A stretch of DNA of 64,000 bases, taken from positions 2,638,134 through 2,702,133 of the forward strand of contig DDFJ01000004.1 in NCBI GenBank assembly GCA_002337125.1, written 5' to 3'. The notes under the pieces were generated by a model that saw only the letters and a program-made list of their open reading frames with translations, was not told where the DNA came from and searched no databases. Of this stretch, positions 36,589 through 44,190 are shown piece by piece. A program made the translations under genes and the position numbers. Numbering within the stretch: position 1 is the first letter of the stretch; the number at the start of each line of letters is the position of its first letter. This DNA comes from Chitinophagaceae bacterium UBA1931. GTDB lineage: Bacteria > Bacteroidota > Bacteroidia > Chitinophagales > Chitinophagaceae.

Positions 36589-37446
36589 ATGAAACAACTA
36601 TTGTTTTTTTCAGCTGGCCTTCTTCTGTGTTTTTCAGGAATGGCACAGGCCGATACATCAAAACCACAAAGCGCCGATACCATCAAAGTTGGTAATATGA
36701 TCATCATTAAAAAACATGATGGTAAAGAGCAGAAACAGGAAAAGAAAAAAGAAGATAAAGACAATGATGAAGGTGTAAGCGTTGAAATTAAAAAACGCAA
36801 AGAGTATAAAAAATCAAACGTAAGTACCAACTGGTTAATTGTTGATCTTGGTTTTTCCAATGTAAACGATCAGACCAATTACAGCGCACCAGCCACACAG
36901 GCTTTCTTCCCCGGCGGAACAAAAGACCTGATGGGTCTCCGCAATGGAAAATCATTTAATGTAAATGTTTGGTTTTTCATGCAGCGTGTAAATCTTATAC
37001 AGCATGCCGTTAACCTGAAATATGGTCTCGGGCTTGAACTGAACAATTACCGTTATGAAAAAAGCATCCGGTATAATACCGATCCTTCTGTAAATATTAC
37101 AGTGGATAATATCACTTACTCTAAAAACAAACTGGCAGCCGATTATATTACTATGCCTGTTATGCTCAACTTTAACCTTGCCCCCAAGCGTAAAAAATCA
37201 TACGGCTTCAGCGCAGGTGTAAGTGCAGGTTACCTGTATGCAGCAAGACAGAAATTGAAAAGTGATGCAAACGGAAAAGAAAAAATCAAAAATGATTTTA
37301 ACCTTGAGCCCTGGAAACTGGCAGCAGTAGGTGAACTGAACCTTGGCGTGATTAATCTCTACGGAAGTTATGCTTTAACTGATTTACATAAAAACGGGTT
37401 GCAGCAAACACCTTATAATTTTGGAATAAGGCTCAGCAGTTGGTAA
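36589..37446 (+). CDS. Outer-membrane beta-barrel protein
   Basis: 285 residues with a signal peptide (KQLLFFSAGLLLCFSGMAQA). A charged Lys/Glu-rich linker (KKHDGKEQKQEKKKEDKDND) precedes a porin-like beta-barrel of about 190 residues, with strands such as VNVWFFMQRVNLIQHAVNLK, GLGLELNNYRYE, YGFSAGVSAGYLYAAR and LNLGVINLYGSYAL. This is the general Bacteroidota outer-membrane beta-barrel (PorT/OmpW-like size) family. It sits 22 bases after the candidate anti-sigma gene, so it may be a target or sensor of that system. A strong hairpin follows the stop. Confidence 0.82.
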   Translation: MKQLLFFSAGLLLCFSGMAQADTSKPQSADTIKVGNMIIIKKHDGKEQKQEKKKEDKDNDEGVSVEIKKRKEYKKSNVSTNWLIVDLGFSNVNDQTNYSAPATQAFFPGGTKDLMGLRNGKSFNVNVWFFMQRVNLIQHAVNLKYGLGLELNNYRYEKSIRYNTDPSVNITVDNITYSKNKLAADYITMPVMLNFNLAPKRKKSYGFSAGVSAGYLYAARQKLKSDANGKEKIKNDFNLEPWKLAAVGELNLGVINLYGSYALTDLHKNGLQQTPYNFGIRLSSW

Positions 37447-37467
37447 AACAAGTTTGCTGCATAGAAG

Positions 37468-37497
37468 ACCGCTTTCTGAAAGGAAGCGGTTTTTTTG
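37468..37497 (+). terminator. Rho-independent terminator after the sigma/barrel operon
   Basis: Stem ACCGCTTTC (37468-37476) pairs with GGAAGCGGT (37482-37490), with one G-T pair, around a five-base loop, followed by a run of seven T. It ends the operon 34955-37446. Confidence 0.85.
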
Positions 37498-37579
37498 TTG
37501 CTGAATTGTTTATTCTTTTCGGGTGGCATGCAACGCATGAAATAATTTCCTAATCTTGTTTTAAATTAAAACAAACGAT

Positions 37580-37987
37580 ATGTCTTACAAAGTAATTGAC
37601 ATCGAAGGAATTGGTCCAACTTACGCTGCCAAGCTGGGCACACAGGGAATTAACACTACCGACGATTTACTCGAAAAAGGCGGTACCAAAAAAGGAAGAA
37701 CAGCCATTGCTGATGCAACAGGTATTCCTGAAAGTTTAATTCTTACATGGGTAAACCATTCCGATCTGCACCGTATTAAAGGTGTTGCCGGACAGTTCAG
37801 CGAACTGCTGGAAGCTGCAGGTGTTGATACTGTAAAAGAGTTTGCAACACGTAATCCTGAAAACCTTTTTGCAAAGCTTGCTGAAACAAATGAAAAGTTT
37901 GGTTTGAGCGGCCGTGTACCTTCACAGGAAGCACTCACCGAAATGATTGCACAGGCAAAAACACTGGAGCAAAAAGTATTTCACTAA
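37580..37987 (+). CDS. DUF4332-type helix-hairpin-helix protein
   Basis: 135 residues, soluble. The start YKVIDIEGIGPTYAAKLGTQ is a helix-hairpin-helix motif (I-E-G-I-G-P-x-Y-A-x-K-L), and a second one follows at about residue 65 (LHRIKGVAGQFSELLEAAGV). This pairing is typical of the DUF4332 family, thought to contact DNA or act as a scaffold, though no function is established. It stands alone between two terminators, so it is probably transcribed by itself. Confidence 0.85.
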   Translation: MSYKVIDIEGIGPTYAAKLGTQGINTTDDLLEKGGTKKGRTAIADATGIPESLILTWVNHSDLHRIKGVAGQFSELLEAAGVDTVKEFATRNPENLFAKLAETNEKFGLSGRVPSQEALTEMIAQAKTLEQKVFH

Positions 37988-38006
37988 GAAAAAATCCTTT
38001 CATCAA

Positions 38007-38034
38007 TAAGCCGCCTTTACGGGCGGCTTTATTA
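38007..38034 (+). terminator. Rho-independent terminator after the DUF4332 gene
   Basis: AAGCCGCC (38007-38014) and GGCGGCTT (38021-38028) form a perfect eight-base stem with a six-base loop, followed by a T-rich tail. Confidence 0.85.
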
Positions 38035-38134
38035 TTTGTACACATTTTGGTCAATAGTTTGTTAATTGAGCTGTGCAGGATAATATGGCATTATTTTTCG
38101 TCGTTATTGATGTACTGTTGAAAACAATCATTGA

Positions 38135-38695
38135 ATGAAAGGCCAGTCCTCCGTTTTTATTTTCAGCTCAGCACTCATGTTAATCCTGAGTGGTTTTACA
38201 TTGCTTCACAGCAGGAGCAAATCATTGTCAAAAAAACATTCTTTCAAACAATCTGCATATTACCGTGTGGAGATTGATAAAAGCAAATACGAATTAAAAG
38301 TGTATGATGAAGACGGGTGGATGATGACCTACCCGGTTGTATTCGGCACAAGCGATATGACGGATAAGATGATGGAAGGCGACCGGCAAACACCCGAAGG
38401 CAATTACCATATCATCGCCAAAAAAATTCATGCAGAGTGGGGACCTTTTCTTCTCCTCGATTATCCCACAAAAACAGATATTGAAAAATTCAACGAACGC
38501 AAAATGCGTGGACTTATTCCTTCCAATGCAAAACCCGGCGGCGGAATTGGTATTCATGCCACACGTTTAAATGAAGATCGTTTTGTTGATTATTATTACA
38601 ACTGGACACTTGGTTGTATTTCCACCAAACGTGAATACGCAAGAGAACTTTATAACCTCTTACCCATAGGCACTGAGGTTGTAATTGTTCATTAA
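38135..38695 (+). CDS. L,D-transpeptidase (YkuD domain), exported
   Basis: 186 residues with an N-terminal membrane or signal segment (SVFIFSSALMLILSGFTLL). The YkuD catalytic domain starts near residue 45 (VEIDKSKYELKVYDEDGW). The active-site region shows H141 in GGIGIHATRLNED and the catalytic cysteine C161 in WTLGCISTKREYA, with the T-x-G-C-x-S form of the family motif. This enzyme forms 3-3 cross-links in peptidoglycan or attaches proteins to it; it may also be an amidase-type relative (PF03734 is broad). It is periplasmic. Confidence 0.9.
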   Translation: MKGQSSVFIFSSALMLILSGFTLLHSRSKSLSKKHSFKQSAYYRVEIDKSKYELKVYDEDGWMMTYPVVFGTSDMTDKMMEGDRQTPEGNYHIIAKKIHAEWGPFLLLDYPTKTDIEKFNERKMRGLIPSNAKPGGGIGIHATRLNEDRFVDYYYNWTLGCISTKREYARELYNLLPIGTEVVIVH

Positions 38696-38764
38696 AATAT
38701 ACCGTTTGCAGGGTATATGATTTGCAGGCGCCAACAGGTTTCTTTGGTTTCAAATTTTCACATT

Positions 38765-40399
38765 ATGAAACCAAAACCTTTTTTAACCATTCTAACGCTT
38801 GCTGCTTTTCTTACCACACAGGCGCAAAAGCTTACCAAGGAAGCTACATATGAAATATCCAAAAAGGCCAACAAAGGATATTTGTACGAACCCAAAGTTG
38901 ATGAGGCCAATAATGAACTTTCACTTACGTATGTAACAAAAGCCAGTGGCCGCACTGCAAAATTTGAAACGTATAAATTCGATCTCAACTTCAATTTTAA
39001 ATCGGTGGAGGAATCGGAAACCCCACTGGAAAAAATCAAGGGTTACCGTTCTGATAAAGGAGAGGAATACACACTTCAATCACTCACGGTTGAAATGAAC
39101 CTTGTGGGCACACTTGTGCTTCGCCGCAAAATCATCAAACGTAAATGGAACTGGTTCTGGGGTGGCTATGATTCAAAAGTGCAGCTGGCCGATAAAATAA
39201 AACCACGTACCGATGATGGTGAAAAATTATTTTACATGGCGCATACCGAGCAGGATGAAAAAGAAACCATTCTTGTACTGGCTGGTGCAAAAGTTTCAAA
39301 AGAACCTATGAAGCAATACCAGGAAGTGCATATCATGCGGTTTGATAAAGAGCTGAACAGGATTGGCGATGAAGTCATCAACTTCGATCATCCGCAATAC
39401 ATTGTTGGTATTAACACGGCCGATAATGATGAAGATGCCAATGCAGAAGATGATGTGCTTGTATTGTTTGCACCAATGGGTGGCAGAAGTGTTGGTAAGG
39501 CTGCCGATCCTGATCCCACCAATTATACATTTGTGCGTATTGGTTACGATGGAAAAATTAAAGAACGTATTGCCATTAAATCAAAAAGCGGTGTATTCAA
39601 CGGAACCATGTTTGTACAATCGGGTAACGATGTGCTGATACTTGGTGCAACAGGTAAGGAAGATGATTACTACAACGAAAAATTTTCATCGGCACAACCC
39701 ACTTCCGATTCAAGAGACGGACAGAATGAAGACTTTAAAGCCAAAGGTTTCCAGGTGGTAAAAATTTCAGGTGGCAAAGCCGTGTTTGTTTCAAACAACA
39801 CATTGGAAGATTTTGAAAAGAAAGCAAAAACTCCTCCATCGCAAAAACGTTCGCCTGAATATACAGGTAAGAAGTTTCGTGTGGCCGATGTAAAAATTGC
39901 ACCATCGGGCGATATTTTCCTGAGCGGACAGAAATACAAAAAATCAAACGGCGGACTTTTAGGAAACAACAGCGGCCCGGTTATTAAGTATGAAGATATT
40001 GTGATGATGCATTTTGGAAGCGATGGTGTGCTTAAAGCATCGTATGGTGTGCGCAGGGAAGAGAATGATAAAGATGCCAGCATGTCGGCCAATACACAGA
40101 TGCTTACATTGAGTAACGATGGCAGCAAACTGTACTGGACCATTATGGAAATGTCGGGCTTTAAACAGGAAAAAGAACTGGGCGACAGTAAATACAAATT
40201 CCTGATTTATCCAAACGTATCAGTGATTGATATTAACAAGGCCACGATTGGCGATTTTGTACAGTTTGGCCAGGGCAAAACCGATTATTTTCTCAACAAC
40301 AAATATCCCTGGCTGCCAATTGGCAACGGGCAACTTGTTTACCTGGGCGAAACCAAGAGCGGTAAAACATTGTGGTTTGCAAAAATGCCTTTAGACTAA
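38765..40399 (+). CDS. Large exported protein of unknown function
   Basis: 544 residues from the ATG at 38765; sixteen codons further upstream are open but the signal peptide starts here (KPKPFLTILTLAAFLTTQAQ). The mature protein has no membrane segments. It looks like a beta-propeller or similar repeat of beta-sheets: recurring strands such as RYIVGINTADNDEDANAED, VRIGYDGKIKERIAI, and VRVADVKIAPSGDIFLSGQK. I do not recognise a catalytic motif. It is probably periplasmic or surface-located. A strong terminator follows. Confidence 0.75.
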   Translation: MKPKPFLTILTLAAFLTTQAQKLTKEATYEISKKANKGYLYEPKVDEANNELSLTYVTKASGRTAKFETYKFDLNFNFKSVEESETPLEKIKGYRSDKGEEYTLQSLTVEMNLVGTLVLRRKIIKRKWNWFWGGYDSKVQLADKIKPRTDDGEKLFYMAHTEQDEKETILVLAGAKVSKEPMKQYQEVHIMRFDKELNRIGDEVINFDHPQYIVGINTADNDEDANAEDDVLVLFAPMGGRSVGKAADPDPTNYTFVRIGYDGKIKERIAIKSKSGVFNGTMFVQSGNDVLILGATGKEDDYYNEKFSSAQPTSDSRDGQNEDFKAKGFQVVKISGGKAVFVSNNTLEDFEKKAKTPPSQKRSPEYTGKKFRVADVKIAPSGDIFLSGQKYKKSNGGLLGNNSGPVIKYEDIVMMHFGSDGVLKASYGVRREENDKDASMSANTQMLTLSNDGSKLYWTIMEMSGFKQEKELGDSKYKFLIYPNVSVIDINKATIGDFVQFGQGKTDYFLNNKYPWLPIGNGQLVYLGETKSGKTLWFAKMPLD

Positions 40400-40420
40400 T
40401 CATTAAACCATCATACAAAA

Positions 40421-40455
40421 AAAAGCCACGGCCATGTGCCGGGGCTTTTTGATTT
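40421..40455 (+). terminator. Rho-independent terminator, also inside the left flank repeat of the island
   Basis: AAAAGCCACGGC (40421-40432) and GCCGGGGCTTTT (40438-40449) form a twelve-base stem with one mismatch and a five-base loop, with T-runs beyond. Its 3' arm and the next 70 bases match, in inverted orientation, the region around the terminator at 42102. Confidence 0.85.
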
Positions 40456-40514
40456 TATAATTATGTAACAGAGGTAAATGCAACTATGAAGCTTTCGTTG
40501 CGTCGCACTCTTGT
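40438..40514 (+). repeat. Left outer repeat of the small-gene island
   Basis: From the terminator arm GCCGGGG through TATGTAACAGA, TGCAACTATGAAGCT, GTTGC and TCGCACTCTTGT, this stretch is an imperfect inverted copy of 42018-42125. The last block is an exact twelve-base inverted match. Downstream at 40549-40563 is a small hairpin around CCGCTGCAAGCGG, whose core also occurs in the right copy. Confidence 0.7.
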
Positions 40515-40630
40515 GCCACACAATTAAATTCAACACTTTCGAGGCACCCCGCTGCAAGCGGTGGTACATTCTGTCACTCTATTCGTCAAAAAACAACTTT
40601 ATTGATTTAGATGTAAATTAATATCAGATT

Positions 40631-40661
40631 TCGGTTGGTGAAGACACCAACCGATAAGAAA
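40631..40661 (+). repeat. Palindromic repeat R1 (GGTTGGTG hairpin)
   Basis: TCGGTTGGTG and CACCAACCGA form a perfect ten-base stem around AAGA. The 22 bases at 40640-40661 are repeated exactly, inverted, at 41926-41947. R1 lies just before the small gene at 40683. Confidence 0.8.
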
Positions 40662-40682
40662 GCCGAATGAAATAAATGCATA

Positions 40683-41006
40683 ATGACTTATAGAACGTTC
40701 TTTTCGTTAATGACCATTATTGGAATTTCTTACTCGTGTATGAATTATCAACAAACTGATGATCCGATCAAGGCAGGAAATGAATATTGTAATTGTTTAT
40801 CTGAGAATAAGAAGTTACCTATTGACAGTGCTTCTATGATTTGTATGGAAAAGGTAGCCGAGGAGCACAGGTTATTGAAAATCTATTTAACTACAAGAGA
40901 TACAATTATTACTAACTTATATGATAAGAAGACGGTTGATGAGGTTAGTGTATTTGTTGCTTCTTTTAGTAAACGTATTTATGGATGTTACGAGAAGAGG
41001 TTCTGA
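40683..41006 (+). CDS. Small exported protein with five or more cysteines
   Basis: 107 residues. The start TYRTFFSLMTIIGISYSC is a probable export signal, possibly lipid-anchored at Cys19 although the lipobox is weak. The mature part carries N-E-Y-C-N-C-L-S-E, MICMEKV and IYGCYEK, hinting at disulfides. No family is recognised. It follows palindromic repeat R1 and precedes R2. Composition is more AT-rich than the flanking housekeeping genes. The reading could be an orphan surface or immunity-type protein; this is a guess. Confidence 0.6.
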   Translation: MTYRTFFSLMTIIGISYSCMNYQQTDDPIKAGNEYCNCLSENKKLPIDSASMICMEKVAEEHRLLKIYLTTRDTIITNLYDKKTVDEVSVFVASFSKRIYGCYEKRF

Positions 41007-41011
41007 TATGT

Positions 41012-41052
41012 GATTTCCTTAGCGGTTGGTGAAGCAACCGCTGATAAAAAAA
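41012..41052 (+). repeat. Palindromic repeat R2
   Basis: AGCGGTTG (41021-41028) and CAACCGCT (41035-41042) form a perfect eight-base stem around GTGAAG. The flanks TTTCCTT and TGATAAAAAA resemble those of R1 and R3. It lies between the first two island genes, and its presence explains why the barstar frame reads open upstream of its true ATG. Confidence 0.75.
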
Positions 41053-41093
41053 TTGCTGAAGAATTCAAAATAGTTTATTTATTTAAAAGTGAT

Positions 41094-41495
41094 ATGAAGA
41101 CGACAAATAAGGTTATTTTTTTTAGTTCATTTCAACGCTCAATCTTTGAGGATGATTTCATTGTTCATATGTCTTCGTGTGTTACTAATAAGGACGAGTT
41201 GTTTAAAGATTTGGTTGAAAAATTAAAGTTCCCTGATTACTTTGGTTATAATTGGGATGCTGTTTGGGATTTATTAAGAGATTTTTATTGGATTCCCGAA
41301 AAAAAGATCATAATTGTATATGAAGAAGAGACACACCTTGAACCTGGCTTACAAGATGAATATTTTAAATTATTAATAGAGGCATCAGAAGATTGGAAAG
41401 AAAATGAAGATCATTTTTTACAAATAGTTTTCCCGGATAAGTTGGCTGAAAAAATAAATCTTCTACTTAAAGATGATAAAAGAAGTTTTACCTGA
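41094..41495 (+). CDS. Barstar-family (ribonuclease inhibitor-like) protein
   Basis: 133 residues from the ATG at 41094; twenty-eight upstream codons are open but run through repeat R2. The key segment is LKFPDYFGYNWDAVWDLLRD near residue 48, matching the barstar signature L-P-x-Y-[YF]-G-x-N-[LW]-D-A-x-W-D-x-L. The following strand WIPEKKIIIVYEEETHL and later helices fit the compact alpha/beta barstar fold, which inhibits barnase-type ribonucleases. Many barstar-like proteins are immunity proteins of polymorphic toxins. No barnase-like or toxin gene is visible nearby, so this is an orphan. Composition is AT-rich. Confidence 0.8.
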   Translation: MKTTNKVIFFSSFQRSIFEDDFIVHMSSCVTNKDELFKDLVEKLKFPDYFGYNWDAVWDLLRDFYWIPEKKIIIVYEEETHLEPGLQDEYFKLLIEASEDWKENEDHFLQIVFPDKLAEKINLLLKDDKRSFT

Positions 41496-41540
41496 TAGAA
41501 TATATTGCCTCTGGAAATAATGCAGGTTTGCAGATTTTTT

Positions 41541-41580
41541 CCTTAGGTGTTGGTGAGAACAAAAGCCGATAAGAAAAGTG
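41541..41580 (+). repeat. Degenerate palindromic repeat R3
   Basis: CCTTAGGTGTTGGTGAGAAC continuing AAAAGCCGATAAGAAAAGTG follows the layout of R1/R2 (CCTTA, GTTGGTG, CCGATAAGAAA), but the stem is broken by changes. It lies just before the third island gene. Confidence 0.6.
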
Positions 41581-41601
41581 TCAAATTAAAAAGAAGATAG
41601 T

Positions 41602-41922
41602 ATGGAAAATGATTATGACTTTATTGTTCAAGTAACATATCATCCGGCTGAAGATGCTCAACAAATACACTCAATTTCAAATAAAAAAAGATATAAGATT
41701 TGGATTGAAAAGGATGTTGCCAATGTAACTGACATAGAATTTTTATTTAATAATAATGAAGAACTTAATGTTGGAGAGGAAAAGGAAGTTTGCATTAATG
41801 TTTTAAACAAGGTGTTTTTTGTTATTCTTATGAATAGCGGATATAAAGTATATTTTGGATTATTAAAAGATATTCGATTGGGGGAAATAAAAAAAGTAAT
41901 TAAGAATAATATTAAGGTATAA
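41602..41922 (+). CDS. Small uncharacterised protein of the island (106 residues)
   Basis: 106 residues, no signal or membrane segment. Hydrophobic and charged stretches alternate (YDFIVQVTYHPAEDA, RYKIWIEKDV, EEKEVCINVLNKVFFVILMN, YKVYFGLLKDIRLGEIKKVI). The pattern of the C-terminal half loosely recalls small beta-barrel domains of the elongation-factor-Tu type, but I would not assign that. It follows repeat R3 and precedes R4. AT-rich like its neighbours. Possibly another immunity-type protein (guess). Confidence 0.6.
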   Translation: MENDYDFIVQVTYHPAEDAQQIHSISNKKRYKIWIEKDVANVTDIEFLFNNNEELNVGEEKEVCINVLNKVFFVILMNSGYKVYFGLLKDIRLGEIKKVIKNNIKV

Positions 41923-41958
41923 TCTTTTCTTATCGGTTGGTGTCTTCAGCAACAGAAC
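41923..41958 (-). repeat. Palindromic repeat R4, inverted relative to R1
   Basis: CTTATCGGTTGGTGTCTTCA at about 41929-41948 is the inverted copy of R1, with 22 identical bases (41926-41947). Its own far arm is degenerate, so the stem is imperfect. With R1 it brackets the three island genes as an inverted pair. Confidence 0.75.
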
Positions 41959-42017
41959 TATTTGTTTTCGAATTTACATGATAAAAAGATGAGTTGCTGC
42001 ATAGAATTACAATGCGT

Positions 42018-42133
42018 ACAAGAGTGCGATGGCGCTTGCAGCGCCACAGGCAGCAACTGTAGCTTTATAGATGCACAGGCTTCTGTAACATAAATTGTAT
42101 TAAAAACCCCGGCTTATTGCCGGGGCTTTTTTT
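42018..42133 (-). repeat. Right outer repeat of the small-gene island
   Basis: Read on the - strand from about 42125, this stretch gives GCCGGGG, TATGTTACAGA, TGCATCTATAAAGCT, GTTGC, and TCGCACTCTTGT in the same order as the left flank on the + strand. It contains an extra 20-odd-base hairpin insert with GGCGCT and AGCGCC around GCA, relative to the left copy. Confidence 0.7.
42102..42133 (-). terminator. Bidirectional terminator downstream of acs
   Basis: CCCCGGC (42107-42113) and GCCGGGG (42119-42125) form a seven-base stem with loop TTATT, with A-runs before and T-runs after, so it can end transcripts from both sides. It lies right after the acs stop at 42138. Confidence 0.85.
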
Positions 42134-42137
42134 ATTC

Positions 42138-44075
42138 TTAAAGTTTTCCGTTTTTGATTTCTTCCACAACCCCGGGATCGAGGAGGGTGGTAATATCGCC
42201 AAGGTTTTCGGTTTCGCCTTCGGCAATTTTTCTCAAAATGCGGCGCATGATTTTTCCGCTTCTTGTTTTGGGCAGTCCGCTTACAAACTGAATTTTATCA
42301 GGCTTTGCAATTGGCCCGATGACTCTTGTTACTGTTTGCAGAATATCGGCTCTTGTTAAATTTTCATCCACATGCATGTGCTCGTAAATAACGTATGCAT
42401 AAATGCCCTGCCCTTTTACATCGTGCGGGTAACCAACAACAGCACTTTCAATTACACCTGCGTGCATGTTAATGGCATTTTCCACTTCGGCAGTACCAAT
42501 ACGGTGACCACTTACATTCAATACATCATCCACCCTTCCTGTAATACGGAAGTTGCCGTTTTCATCTTTCATTGCACCATCGCCGGTGAAGTAAAGATTT
42601 TCGTACGATGAGAAATAGTTTAACCTGCAGCGTTCATGATCGCCATAGGTTGTACGTAATATTCCGGGCCATGGACCTTTGATGCAGAGGTTGCCTTTGA
42701 TTAAACCGTTTTCATCTTTTTCTGTTACTTCTTTTCCGTTTTCATCAACAAGGATTGGTTGTACGCCCGGCATGGGTAGGGTAGCCCAGCTTGGTTTATC
42801 GGGCGTAACACCTGCAAAGCTGGTGATGAGTATACCACCTGTTTCGGTTTGCCACCATGTATCTACAACAGGGCAACGTTTTTGCCCAACGTTTTCGTGG
42901 TACCAATGCCATGCTTCTTCATTAATGGGTTCGCCAACGGTACCTAATACTTTTAATGAGGAAAGTTTTTTTCCTTTCAACGGATCGAGACCAAAGCCCA
43001 TTAAACTGCGGATGGCTGTTGGTGCTGTGTAAAGAATATTTACTTCGTGACGGTCAACAATGTCCCAGAACCTGCCGGCATCGGGCCAGGTGGGAATACC
43101 TTCATACATTACAGAAGTTGCACCCATACTTAACGGTCCGTAAATAATATAACTGTGACCGGTGATCCATCCAATATCAGCCGTACAGAAATGTACATCG
43201 CCTTTATTATACTGGAAGGTGTTTACGAATGTATAACCTGTCCACACCATGTAACCGCCACTGGTATGCACCACACCTTTTGGTTTGCCGGTGCTGCCCG
43301 ATGTGTAGAGAATAAACAAGGGATCTTCTGCATCCATTTCTTCAGCAGGGAATGATACCACACCATTTTTTTCCACCTGCTGCTCTGCATGTTCCATTTC
43401 ATCTTCCCACCACACATCTCTTCCTTTGATCATGGATACAGGCGTACGTGTGCGGGTATATACAATTACTTTTTTTACTGTTCTGTTTCCAATCAGTGCA
43501 TCATCAATAATGCTCTTGAGCGGAATATCTTTTCCGCCACGGTAAGCACCATCGCAGGTAACAATAAACTCGGCCTGTGCATCGTACAACCTGTCGGATA
43601 TACTTTGTGCAGAGAAACCTCCGAAGATAACACTGTGAATGGCACCAATTCTTGCGCAACCTAAAACGGCATAAGCAAGCTCAGGAACCATGCCCATGTA
43701 AATACAAACACGATCGCCTTTTTTTACACCGTTATTAATAAGTACCTGTGCAAACTGGCATACACGTTTGTGCAGGCGGTTGTAGGTTACAATACGAACA
43801 CGGTCTTCAGGATTGTTGGGTTCCCAGATGATGGCAGGTTTATCGCCCATTTCGGCAAGATGCCTGTCGATACAATTTTCAGTGATGTTGAGTTTGGCTC
43901 CTTTGAACCATTCAACTTTTGGTTCTTTAAAATTCCAATCAAGAACTTTATCCCATTTTTTTCTCCATTGAAAACTTTCTGCTACTTTGCCCCAGAACTC
44001 TTCGGGCTGCTCAATACTTTTTTGATAATCGGCTTTGTACTGTTCGAATGATTTGATTTGAAAAGGATATGACAT
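42138..44075 (-). CDS. acs: Acetyl-CoA synthetase (AMP-forming)
   Basis: 645 residues from the ATG at 44075; the ATG at 44084 adds three. The adenylate-forming P-loop LYTSGSTGKPKGVVHTSGG lies at about residue 254. Further motifs are VDTWWQTETGG, YFTGDGAMKDENG and the C-terminal PKTRSGKIMRRILRKIA, whose Lys is the usual acetylation control site. The N-terminal ACAS_N segment (SFQWRKKWDKVLDWNF) is typical of Acs. It converts acetate, ATP and CoA to acetyl-CoA in the cytoplasm. It is divergent from a zinc-ribbon/HTH protein, with an inverted-repeat operator candidate between. Confidence 0.96.
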   Translation of the reverse strand: MSYPFQIKSFEQYKADYQKSIEQPEEFWGKVAESFQWRKKWDKVLDWNFKEPKVEWFKGAKLNITENCIDRHLAEMGDKPAIIWEPNNPEDRVRIVTYNRLHKRVCQFAQVLINNGVKKGDRVCIYMGMVPELAYAVLGCARIGAIHSVIFGGFSAQSISDRLYDAQAEFIVTCDGAYRGGKDIPLKSIIDDALIGNRTVKKVIVYTRTRTPVSMIKGRDVWWEDEMEHAEQQVEKNGVVSFPAEEMDAEDPLFILYTSGSTGKPKGVVHTSGGYMVWTGYTFVNTFQYNKGDVHFCTADIGWITGHSYIIYGPLSMGATSVMYEGIPTWPDAGRFWDIVDRHEVNILYTAPTAIRSLMGFGLDPLKGKKLSSLKVLGTVGEPINEEAWHWYHENVGQKRCPVVDTWWQTETGGILITSFAGVTPDKPSWATLPMPGVQPILVDENGKEVTEKDENGLIKGNLCIKGPWPGILRTTYGDHERCRLNYFSSYENLYFTGDGAMKDENGNFRITGRVDDVLNVSGHRIGTAEVENAINMHAGVIESAVVGYPHDVKGQGIYAYVIYEHMHVDENLTRADILQTVTRVIGPIAKPDKIQFVSGLPKTRSGKIMRRILRKIAEGETENLGDITTLLDPGVVEEIKNGKL

Positions 44076-44142
44076 GGCAAACATTTTTCTTTCCGTAAAA
44101 GTAACTAACTAAGAAAGCAAGGTAAAGATTAAATTGCTAATT

Positions 44143-44172
44143 AGGTATATTTATGCTAAGAAAGTATACCTG
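44143..44172. promoter_or_regulatory. Inverted-repeat operator candidate between acs and the zinc-ribbon/HTH gene
   Basis: AGGTATA (44143-44149) and TATACCT (44165-44171) form a perfect inverted pair 15 bases apart, in the 115-base gap between the divergent acs and 44191 genes. Extended, each half reads CAGGTATA-y-TTT on its own strand or nearly so. A third half-site of the same type occurs at 44621-44631. The pair lies 20-48 bases before the 44191 ATG and about 70 bases before acs, which is promoter range for both. Binding by the adjacent HTH protein is inferred. Confidence 0.55.
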
Positions 44173-44190
44173 CTTGTTTAACTTACACAT

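Noticed and set aside
41010..41093. N-terminal extension of the barstar-like protein
   Set aside because: These codons run through repeat R2 and match nothing in the family; the ATG at 41094 fits better.
40631..41958. Integron attC sites
   Set aside because: The palindromes contain GTTGGTG and CACCAAC, which fail the GTTRRRY and RYYYAAC core consensus, and no integrase is present.
40631..41958. CRISPR array
   Set aside because: The repeats are only four, degenerate, differently spaced by whole genes, one is inverted, and there are no cas genes.
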